Shown here one piece after another: positions 1 through 5,873 of a DNA stretch of 20,008 nucleotides; position 1 is the first letter of the stretch; each line of letters opens with the position of its first letter. The notes under the pieces are model-generated. The model searched no databases. It was given only the letters and a program-made list of their open reading frames with translations, and was not told where the DNA came from. The position numbers and the translations under genes are program-made. The stretch comes from Stenotrophomonas maltophilia (GTDB taxonomy: Bacteria; Pseudomonadota; Gammaproteobacteria; Xanthomonadales; Xanthomonadaceae): contig DJBL01000114.1 in NCBI GenBank assembly GCA_002435595.1, positions 1 to 20,008 of the forward strand. The letters run 5' to 3'.

Positions 1-59
1 CCGCGCGCAGTGCACCGCGCGAGCCGGCCGTGGCGGGCGGGGACTGGCAGACGTTCTGA
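1..59 (+). CDS. 3' end of a gene, possibly a methyl-accepting chemotaxis protein
   Basis: Frame 3 reads open from the window edge to a TGA at 57-59. The visible tail is an Ala/Pro/Gly-rich linker followed by the terminal residues DWQTF. Many chemoreceptors end in a flexible linker and an xWxxF pentapeptide (NWETF in E. coli Tar and Tsr) that tethers the CheR methyltransferase and CheB methylesterase. The match is short, so the chemoreceptor reading is an inference from the last five residues and the linker composition. A stem-loop follows within 4 bases of the stop, which fits a transcript end here. Confidence 0.45.
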   Translation, partial: ARSAPREPAVAGGDWQTF

Positions 60-62
60 CGC

Positions 63-85
63 GCGCGCCGGGTACGCCGGCGCGC
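63..85 (+). terminator. stem-loop just after the upstream stop codon
   Basis: Perfect 9-bp inverted repeat, GCGCGCCGG at 63-71 and CCGGCGCGC at 77-85, with a 5-base loop. No T tract follows, so it could be a weak or Rho-assisted terminator or only a 3'-end stabilising hairpin. Confidence 0.4.
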
Positions 86-90
86 TCGGC

Positions 91-96
91 TAGACT
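91..96 (+). promoter_or_regulatory. candidate -10 for the RND-like gene
   Basis: TAGACT lies just past the hairpin and would place the transcript start near 103, about 48 bases before the GTG start. No convincing -35 is visible, so this is weak. Confidence 0.3.
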
Positions 97-150
97 GTGC
101 AGTGGAATCAAGGCAGGCGCTGTACGCCTGCCACGCACAGGGAGTCTGGA

Positions 151-873
151 GTGAACGCATTGCATGCCCGTCGACGGGTGCTGGCCGCATTGACCGGGGC
201 CGCGCTGCTGCCATGGGTGTCGCGTGTGTTGGCGCACCCGCCGGTGCTGGAATGGGGCGACCCGGTGCGCGGGGATCTGTTCGCGTTGCTGGCCAGCCCG
301 GTGCGTGACGAAGCCGCGCTGGCTGCGGTGGCCCGCGACGTGCTGGTGCCGGCGCTGCAGGCACGCCCCAGCGCACGGGTGTGGAGCCATGCCCCACTGA
401 CGCAGCAGTACTGGCTGGAACTGGCGCCGGAACGGCTGCAGCACTATCGCGTCGATGCGCAGACGGTGCTGGCCGCGCTGGGCGTTGCACTGGGCGTGCC
501 GGCCCGCCCGATGCCGGGCCGGCATGCGCTCGCCGCATGGTCGTTCGAAGGCCTGCCCGCAGGCGCGGGGCGAACGCTGCGGGATGTGGATTTCCTGGTC
601 GCACCCGGGCAGACGGTGTCCTTGTCCGACCTGGGCCTGGCCAGGTTCGCCAACGAGCCGCCCGCATGGGCAGGCCAGGCACAGCTGATGATGGCCATCG
701 AACTGGAACCGGAGGCCGACCGCGCGCGCGCACTGGGTCTGTACGGCGACATCGTGCACGGCATCGGCGCGCGCCTGCCCGCCGACGTGCAGGTCCAGGT
801 CGGCCGGACCGGTGCCTTCCTGGCGCCGCTGGATGTGCTGTACGTGCACCTGGGCGATGCCGCCAGCGCATGA
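151..873 (+). CDS. Exported protein resembling a detached RND efflux-pump porter segment
   Basis: I choose the GTG at 151, giving 240 residues, because GGGAG at 140-144 sits 6 bases before it and the protein then begins with an export signal: RRR at residues 7-9, a hydrophobic stretch to about 28, and a possible cleavage after VLA. The RRRVL order is Tat-like, but a Sec signal is possible. The mature part recalls the periplasmic porter and docking region of RND pumps, roughly AcrB 135-335. YWLELAPERLQHYRVDAQTV matches the strand-helix in which AcrB has a x-N-x-x-x-L-x-x-Y/F-x-L-x-x-x-D-V pattern. SLSDLGLARF matches the 'lrDVAkIel' strand, and the last 30 residues resemble the segment leading into TM2, but no transmembrane helix follows. 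If so, it cannot be a pump. Function unknown; it may be a relic, a decoy or a regulator of a pump. The similarity is from memory, not an alignment. Confidence 0.7.
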   Translation: MNALHARRRVLAALTGAALLPWVSRVLAHPPVLEWGDPVRGDLFALLASPVRDEAALAAVARDVLVPALQARPSARVWSHAPLTQQYWLELAPERLQHYRVDAQTVLAALGVALGVPARPMPGRHALAAWSFEGLPAGAGRTLRDVDFLVAPGQTVSLSDLGLARFANEPPAWAGQAQLMMAIELEPEADRARALGLYGDIVHGIGARLPADVQVQVGRTGAFLAPLDVLYVHLGDAASA

Positions 874-943
874 GCCGCTTCACCCCGGCCTCACCGCGGA
901 CCGCCGCTAATCCTTGCCCGGGCGTCTTCTCCTTGGTGAACCC

Positions 944-2368
944 ATGAGTGCTGCATCGGACCGGCTGGGCCTGCCCGCACTGACCGCGCTGGTGGTCGGG
1001 TCGATGGTGGGGGCGGGCATCTTCTCTCTGCCGCAGAACATCGCGCGCAGCGCCGGCCCGGGCGCCGCGTTGCTCGGCTGGGCGATCAGCGGGCTGGGCA
1101 TGCTGATGCTGGCGTTCGTGTTCCAGAACCTGGCCAACCGGCGTCCACAGCTGGACGCGGGCATCTATGCCTATGCCAAGGCAGGGTTCGGCGACTACAT
1201 CGGCTTCTCCTCGGCGTGGGGCTACTGGGTGTGCTCGCTGCTGGGCAATGTCAGTTTCTTCGTGTTGATCTTCAGTGGCCTGGGCTACTTCGTGCCGGCC
1301 TTCGGCGAAGGCAACACCTGGCAGGCCGTGGCCTGTGCCTCGGTACTGCTCTGGGCGATGCACGCGATGGTGCTGCGAGGCATCGGCCAGGCCGCGTTGA
1401 TCAACGCGGTGGTGACGGTGGCCAAGATCGTGCCGATCGTGGTGTTCCTGGTGATCGCAGCGATCGGTTTCCGGCTGGAGGTGTTCAGCGGCGACTTCTG
1501 GGGAACGCTGTCGCTGGGCAGCCTGGGCGAGCAGCTGCGCGGCATGATGCTGATCACCGTGTGGGTGTTCATCGGCATCGAAGGCGCCAGCGTCTACTCG
1601 CGGCGCGCGGCCCGGCGCCGCGATGTCGGCCGGGCCACGGTGATCGGGTTCCTGTGCGTGCTGGCGCTGCTGATGCTGGTCAACCTGCTGTCGATGGGGG
1701 TACTGGGCCAGCAGGCGCTGGCGCATCTGCACAACCCCTCGATGGCGTTCGTGCTCGAGGCCATCGTGGGCCCATGGGGCGCCCGCCTGATCATCATCGG
1801 CATGGTGGTGTCGGTGCTGGGCGCGCTGCTGGCCTGGGTGCTGCTCTGCGCCGAAGTGCTGCACGCCGCCGCCGGCGACGGCACCATGCCGGCCTTCCTG
1901 GCCCGGCAGAACGCCAACGAGGTGCCGGCCAACGCGCTGTGGCTCACCAACGGGCTGATCCAGGTGTTCCTGCTGATCACGCTGTTCAGCGCCAGCACCT
2001 ACACCAGCCTGGTGCTGCTGGGCGCGTCGATGGCACTGGTGCCGTACCTGTTTTCGGCCGCCTACGGGGTGCAGGTGGCGTGGCGCGGGGAAGGCTATGC
2101 CGACCCGGCCGCGCCGCGCCGCCGCGACCTTGTGGTGGCGTTGCTGGCCACCGCTTACGCGGTCTGGCTGGTATATGCCGGCGGGCTGGCGCAGGTGCTG
2201 TTGTCGGCGCTGCTGTACGCGCCGGGCATGCTGCTGTTTGCGCTGGCCAAGCGCCAGCACGGGCAGCCGGTGTTCACCCCGCTGGAGCGGCTGATCGCAG
2301 CGGCGGTACTGCTGGTGTCGGCGGGGGCGGTGTGGGGCCTCTGGCAGGGCAGCCTCAGCCTGCGGTGA
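944..2368 (+). CDS. arcD: ArcD-type basic amino acid antiporter (APC superfamily)
   Basis: 474 residues, the usual size for the APA (arginine/ornithine, arginine/agmatine, lysine) branch of the APC superfamily. The ATG at 944 is preceded by GGTGA at 935-939. TM1 holds the family's broken-helix substrate motif, here GSMVGAGIFSLPQNIA at about residues 19-34, which is typical of ArcD and the TIGR00905-like antiporters rather than AdiC. About twelve hydrophobic segments alternate through the sequence up to residue 470, and the protein has no signal peptide. The expected role is inner-membrane exchange of a basic amino acid for its decarboxylation or deiminase product. No arcA, arcB, arcC or decarboxylase gene is next to it, so the substrate cannot be told from context. 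It lies 70 bases after the RND-like gene and could share its transcript. Confidence 0.85.
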   Translation: MSAASDRLGLPALTALVVGSMVGAGIFSLPQNIARSAGPGAALLGWAISGLGMLMLAFVFQNLANRRPQLDAGIYAYAKAGFGDYIGFSSAWGYWVCSLLGNVSFFVLIFSGLGYFVPAFGEGNTWQAVACASVLLWAMHAMVLRGIGQAALINAVVTVAKIVPIVVFLVIAAIGFRLEVFSGDFWGTLSLGSLGEQLRGMMLITVWVFIGIEGASVYSRRAARRRDVGRATVIGFLCVLALLMLVNLLSMGVLGQQALAHLHNPSMAFVLEAIVGPWGARLIIIGMVVSVLGALLAWVLLCAEVLHAAAGDGTMPAFLARQNANEVPANALWLTNGLIQVFLLITLFSASTYTSLVLLGASMALVPYLFSAAYGVQVAWRGEGYADPAAPRRRDLVVALLATAYAVWLVYAGGLAQVLLSALLYAPGMLLFALAKRQHGQPVFTPLERLIAAAVLLVSAGAVWGLWQGSLSLR

Positions 2369-2454
2369 GCGGCCACCGCCGCCGCTCACGGGGCAGCGGC
2401 CGGTGGCGCGCCGCGCGCCGGTGCGGATCCGGTCGGCCGGAGATGGACGACCAG

Positions 2455-2486
2455 AAAAAAGGCCCGGTCAAGCGACCGGGCCTTTT
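2455..2486. terminator. bidirectional rho-independent terminator
   Basis: Six A's, then GGCCCGGTC at 2461-2469, loop AAGC, GACCGGGCC at 2474-2482 and TTTT. The stem is 9 bp, extended by A-T pairs. It serves both arcD (plus) and the converging DUF2628 gene (minus). Confidence 0.9.
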
Positions 2487-2514
2487 GGCGTGCATCAACT
2501 ACGACAGTCAGCGC

Positions 2515-2904
2515 TTACCAGCGGATGCCGGCGAAGGGGTTCCAGCTGGTGTCGCCCTGGCGCTTCTCGCGGTAGTAGTTGTAGTTGGTGGTCAGCGCGA
2601 TCAGCAGCTGCCAGGCAATGCCGACGCCGCGACCGATGGCGTCGGGCAGGAACATCAGCACGATCATCAGCACCACGGTGATGCCGATGATGGTCAGTGC
2701 CTTGCGCCACATCCCCAGGATGAAGAGGTAGATGCAGCCGAAGAACAGCGCGAAGAAGTTGAAGTTGACCTTCAGCTTCTGGCCGAACGGCAGCTCCTTG
2801 TAAGCGGCCTTGAACGCCGGGGTGTTGGGCGCGCCGTAGGTATCAAAGAAGTTGAAGCGGAACTGCCACTTCGGGCTGAGCGGGGGGGTGTTTGTGGAAT
2901 CCAT
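2515..2904 (-). CDS. Small DUF2628-type inner-membrane protein
   Basis: 129 residues. The N-terminal third is soluble and aromatic-rich (WQFRFNFFDTYG at about 13-24). It is followed by FNFFALFFGCIYLFILGMWRK-like sequence at about 48-68 and two more hydrophobic stretches to about residue 108, then a polar tail ending GIRW. The FxFFALFFG...Y...GMWRK pattern is the signature I associate with DUF2628, a family of small membrane proteins without assigned function. Expected location is the inner membrane. The ATG at 2904 is the only start that keeps the soluble N-terminus; its Shine-Dalgarno is poor. A perfect 14-bp palindrome covers its predicted transcript start, so it is probably controlled by a repressor. 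The gene stands alone between a terminator and a divergent promoter region. Confidence 0.8.
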   Translation of the reverse strand: MDSTNTPPLSPKWQFRFNFFDTYGAPNTPAFKAAYKELPFGQKLKVNFNFFALFFGCIYLFILGMWRKALTIIGITVVLMIVLMFLPDAIGRGVGIAWQLLIALTTNYNYYREKRQGDTSWNPFAGIRW

Positions 2905-2919
2905 ATCCGTACAAGTGTG

Positions 2920-2938
2920 TGTAAACGTTTACATGATA
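2920..2938 (-). promoter_or_regulatory. -10 box with overlapping palindromic operator for the DUF2628 gene
   Basis: TGTAAACGTTTACA at 2920-2933 is a perfect 14-bp palindrome with a central CG, the form bound by LacI/GalR-family regulators and identical to a CRE-type site. On the minus strand TATCAT (2938-2933), five of six matches to a -10, abuts it. The start of transcription would fall inside the palindrome, near 2926, about 22 bases from the ATG. That is a repressor geometry. No good -35 is visible, and which regulator binds is unknown. Confidence 0.6.
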
Positions 2939-3028
2939 GCCGGTGGCAATTGGCGACCGCCAGTTTTCCGTCGCGGCGGCGCACCTTTTCGACACTACGC
3001 AAGACCCGTCACACAATCGCCTTCGATT

Positions 3029-3037
3029 TGATATAGG
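3029..3037 (+). promoter_or_regulatory. extended -10 promoter for the small ORF
   Basis: TGATATAGG is an extended -10 (TG, one base, TATAGG). This form tolerates a poor -35, and none is clear here. The predicted start near 3043 is exactly where a stem-loop begins. Confidence 0.5.
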
Positions 3038-3041
3038 GTGC

Positions 3042-3082
3042 GCATTCCGCGCGGCAGGGAGCCCCGCGGCGAATTGGAATGC
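3042..3082 (+). other. stem-loop at the 5' end of the small ORF transcript
   Basis: GCATTCC at 3042-3048 pairs perfectly with GGAATGC at 3076-3082. Inside it CGCGG at 3050-3054 pairs with CCGCG at 3064-3068. The structure ends just ahead of the GAGA ribosome-binding region, so it may protect the transcript or modulate its translation. Confidence 0.45.
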
Positions 3083-3098
3083 AACGAGAAGCCAGACC

Positions 3099-3278
3099 AT
3101 GTCCAGTGTTGTGATCACCACTGAGCGTCCGCCGGCAGGCCCGCGGATTGCCCCGTGCCCGCAGGCGACCCAGGCCCAGCATCTGCTGGCGCACCTGCAG
3201 TTTTCCCAGATCGGCTCGCGCGCGCTGACCCAGCCGGCGCTCGAGGCGGACATCGCCGTGGCCGCAACGCCGGCCTGA
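3099..3278 (+). CDS. Small hypothetical protein, 59 residues
   Basis: The frame from the ATG at 3099 to the TGA at 3276-3278 encodes 59 residues with no motif I recognise. It begins MSSVVITTERPPAGP, is rich in Ala, Gln and Leu, and has no membrane segment or signal peptide. Evidence that it is real: a clean extended -10 and a structured leader precede it, GAGA at 3086-3089 is 9 bases before the ATG, codon third positions are overwhelmingly G or C like its neighbours, and a strong hairpin follows 9 bases after the stop. The frame is open further upstream, but that part includes the promoter and is AT-richer, so I reject the longer start. It could instead mark a small RNA. Confidence 0.55.
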   Translation: MSSVVITTERPPAGPRIAPCPQATQAQHLLAHLQFSQIGSRALTQPALEADIAVAATPA

Positions 3279-3286
3279 GCCGCCAA

Positions 3287-3308
3287 CGCGCGGGGCACGC
3301 CCCGCGCG
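3287..3308. terminator. stem-loop between converging genes
   Basis: CGCGCGGGG at 3287-3295 and CCCCGCGCG at 3300-3308 form a 9-bp stem with a CACG loop, between the small ORF and the convergent receptor gene. There is no T tract on either side. Confidence 0.5.
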
Positions 3309-3324
3309 CGGCGTCGCCGGCGCC

Positions 3325-5367
3325 TTAGAAGCGCGCGGTCATGCCCAGGAAATAGCTGCGACCGGCCACGAAGTAATCGGTGGCGCCTTCGGCATACAAC
3401 TTTTTGTCGGCCAGGTTGCTCACGCCCGCGCGCACGGTGAGGGCCTCGTTGACGTGCCAGGCACCGGTCAGGTCATACAGTGTGTAGGCCTTGATGAAGC
3501 TGCTGGCCACGCCGGCCTGCTTGCCGGTGTACTGCGCCGAGACCGTGGCCGAGAACGCATCCACCGGGGTCCAGTCCACCGAGGTGTAGCCGGAGAACTC
3601 CGGCGTGTCGATCAGGTTCTCGCCGGTGGTGAGGTTCCTGGCTTCCTTCATCCAGGTCGCTGCGGTGCGCCAGCGCCAATGCTCGCCCAGGCTCAGGTTG
3701 AGGTTGCCTTCCATGCCGCTGGTGCGTGCGCGCTCGACGTTGTCCATGCGCGTCCACCAGTAGCCGTTGAAGAAGCCCAGCGGTTCGTACTCGATCTTGT
3801 TCTTGAAGTCGGTGTGGAAGTAGGTCAGCCCGGCATCGACGGTGCCGTTGTCGAAGTTGAAGCCGATCTCGCGGTTGGTGCTGGTTTCCGGGTCGAGGTT
3901 GGGATTGCCGGCCATGTAGCAGCCGCCGGTGACATAGCCCAGCGGACGCAGCGAGCCGCAGCCCCGGCCGCCGGACTGGGTGGCCGCCGAGGCCGCGTTC
4001 TCGGTCAGGCTGGGCGCGCGGAAGCCCTTGGAGATGCCGCCGCGCAGGGTCCAGCGTTCGCCCGGGTGGTAGACCAGATAGGCGCGCGGGCTGACATGGC
4101 TGCCAAACTGCTCATGGTGGTCCAGGCGTGCGCCCAGGGTCAGGGCCAGCGTGTCGTGCAGCTTCAGCTCGTCCTCCACGAACACCGCCCAGGTGTCCAC
4201 CTCCAGCGATGAGCCGGACACCGGGTTGCCGGCGTAGTCCACCGGGGCCTGGCCGATGGTGTCGGTGTTGGTCAGCTGCTGGCGCTTCCACTGTCCGCCC
4301 ACGCTCAGCTGGTGGTCCACCCACAGGGTGAACGGCGTGCTCAGGCTGCCTTCCAGGATCGTGTCCCTGGCCTGCGAGCGCCCGGTCGGGCCGATGTCGT
4401 TCTTGAACTCGGTCCAGTAGCCGGTGACCTTGGACGTGCCGAAGGACCCGTTGCCGGTGTGGCTCAGCGACAGGCTGGTGCGCTTGAGCTCACTGGCGCC
4501 CCAGGCGCCATCGCCCTGGTCTTCCAGCGAGGCGCTGGCAAAGGCCTGCTGCACGCCATGGCCGGCTTCGAACTGCAGGCTCTGCGCTTCACTCAGTTTC
4601 CAGTCCAGCAGGGCATCGACGTTGCGGTCCTTCTCCCCGCCATAGGCGTTGCCGTACACCCCGCCATTGCTGCGGTCCGAGTCGCGGTGGGTGTAGTTGG
4701 CGCCCAGTCGCATGCCGATGTTCTCGGTCAGCGGGCCGGAGAAGGTGCTGCCGAGCTGCTGGGTATCCCCGCGCTTGCCATCCTGCGGCGAGGTGTAGCT
4801 GTGGGTGGCGCTGCCGCCCCAGGTGTCGCCGATGCGCCGGGTGATGATGTTGATCACCCCGCCCATCGCATCGGACCCGTACAGCGAGGACATCGGCCCG
4901 CGCACCACTTCGATGCGCTCGATCTGGTCCGGGGAAATCCAGTTGAGGTCCTGGCGGCCCAGGTCGGGGCGGTAGTTGGTGGAGGCCGAGCTGCCCACGC
5001 GCTTGCCGTCCACCAGGATCAGCGTGTAATTGGACGGCATGCCGCGCAGTTTGATCTTGGACTGTTCGCCGGCGGCGCTGAGCCCGCCGGTGACACCGGG
5101 GATGCGGCTGAGCAGGGTGCCGAGGTCGTGCACCGGCTGGCGCTCGATATCCTCGCGCGAGATCACGCTGATGCTGGCCGGCGCATCCTTGATCCACTGC
5201 TGGTTGCCCGAGGCGGTGACCACCACGGTATCCAGGTCCTTGGCCGCAGGGGCGGCGGCGGTCTCGGCCAGGGCGATGGCCGGGCTGGCCAGCAGCAGGC
5301 ACACGGCAACGGCCAGGGGCGCGCGGCGCGGCCGCACGGAGCAGGGGGAGGTAAACAAAGCAGACAT
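3325..5367 (-). CDS. cirA: CirA-like TonB-dependent siderophore receptor
   Basis: 680 residues, a normal size for this family. The ATG at 5367 has GGAAGA upstream and is followed by a basic start and a hydrophobic signal peptide ending in ALA at about 34. A TonB box (DTVVVTA) lies at 46-52. The plug domain follows, with LLSRIPGV at about 85-92 and IERIEVVRGPMSSLYGSDAMGGVINIITRR at about 149-178 (the latter nearly that of E. coli CirA). The rest is a 22-strand type barrel that ends in Phe. A Cys pair in an extracellular loop (GRGCGS ... GGCYM) precedes NPNLDPETS, as in CirA. Expected role: energised uptake of catecholate or linear iron-siderophore complexes across the outer membrane. The ligand cannot be deduced, and no siderophore biosynthesis gene is nearby. 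Expression is probably controlled at the element at 5517-5540. Confidence 0.92.
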   Translation of the reverse strand: MSALFTSPCSVRPRRAPLAVAVCLLLASPAIALAETAAAPAAKDLDTVVVTASGNQQWIKDAPASISVISREDIERQPVHDLGTLLSRIPGVTGGLSAAGEQSKIKLRGMPSNYTLILVDGKRVGSSASTNYRPDLGRQDLNWISPDQIERIEVVRGPMSSLYGSDAMGGVINIITRRIGDTWGGSATHSYTSPQDGKRGDTQQLGSTFSGPLTENIGMRLGANYTHRDSDRSNGGVYGNAYGGEKDRNVDALLDWKLSEAQSLQFEAGHGVQQAFASASLEDQGDGAWGASELKRTSLSLSHTGNGSFGTSKVTGYWTEFKNDIGPTGRSQARDTILEGSLSTPFTLWVDHQLSVGGQWKRQQLTNTDTIGQAPVDYAGNPVSGSSLEVDTWAVFVEDELKLHDTLALTLGARLDHHEQFGSHVSPRAYLVYHPGERWTLRGGISKGFRAPSLTENAASAATQSGGRGCGSLRPLGYVTGGCYMAGNPNLDPETSTNREIGFNFDNGTVDAGLTYFHTDFKNKIEYEPLGFFNGYWWTRMDNVERARTSGMEGNLNLSLGEHWRWRTAATWMKEARNLTTGENLIDTPEFSGYTSVDWTPVDAFSATVSAQYTGKQAGVASSFIKAYTLYDLTGAWHVNEALTVRAGVSNLADKKLYAEGATDYFVAGRSYFLGMTARF

Positions 5368-5873
5368 GAGGGTCTTCCATGGAGGGGTAGGAGCCCCGGC
5401 CGGGAAGCAACTGGCGATGTCGGCACGACGAAAGCAGGCAACCCGACCGGTGGGACTGCGCACGGCGGAGCGCCGGCGCGTCTGGGTGGGTAGTGCGGTA
5501 TCGCATGCCTGCCTGGTTAACGGAATGATAACCGTTTACAAAATGAATGGGCAGAGCCCTGTGCCATAAGGCCTGCGGCGTTGTGTCGCAGGCGTTGGCG
5601 GGCGGCGGCGCCCCGCTATTGGCTGAATGGGGAGAAATACAGCGGCCTGCCTTCGCATCCGGCTTACATTTGGCCCCCTATGCTGGGCCGCATTTTTCGC
5701 CTCAGATCCGTTGGAGAGTTCGTGGGTTCCGGTAGTGACAGACAACAGCTGCGTGCCGGCCACGGCCCCGCGCAGGCAGGACGCAGGGGCGCCGCTGGGC
5801 GTGCCAGGATCTGGATGACCTTCTTCGAACCGGGGCAACCCGGGATGGCACCACTCACGCAGGATAGCCGCCG
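5368..5873. other. 506-bp divergent intergenic region between the receptor gene and opgH
   Basis: It holds the receptor promoter/operator at 5517-5540 and a perfect 7-bp stem-loop at 5571-5593 (GCCTGCG / CGCAGGC, 9-base loop). About 280 bases then lead to opgH. The receptor leader (5368-5517) shows no cobalamin-riboswitch B12 box. The opgH side has no promoter I can fix and no open frame that looks coding; TATGCT at 5679-5684 is a possible -10. Confidence 0.5.
5517..5540 (-). promoter_or_regulatory. promoter/operator of the TonB receptor gene
   Basis: On the minus strand TATCAT (5530-5525) is a five-of-six -10. It is embedded in the inverted repeat TTAACGG (5517-5523), eight bases, CCGTTTA (5532-5538), with one mismatch. 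The core AATGATAA resembles Fur boxes, which fits an iron-siderophore receptor. The minus strand also carries TGTAAAC at 5540-5534, the same half-site as the operator at 2920-2933, so a LacI-type repressor is an alternative. The start would be near 5517, giving a leader of about 150 bases. Confidence 0.45.

Noticed and set aside
1216..3036. 606-codon plus frame over arcD and into the DUF2628 gene
   Set aside because: Runs through a rho-independent terminator and out of frame with the clearly recognisable antiporter.
5368..5517. Cobalamin or other riboswitch in the receptor leader
   Set aside because: No B12-box or other conserved riboswitch core can be read on the minus strand, and the receptor is CirA-like, not BtuB-like.
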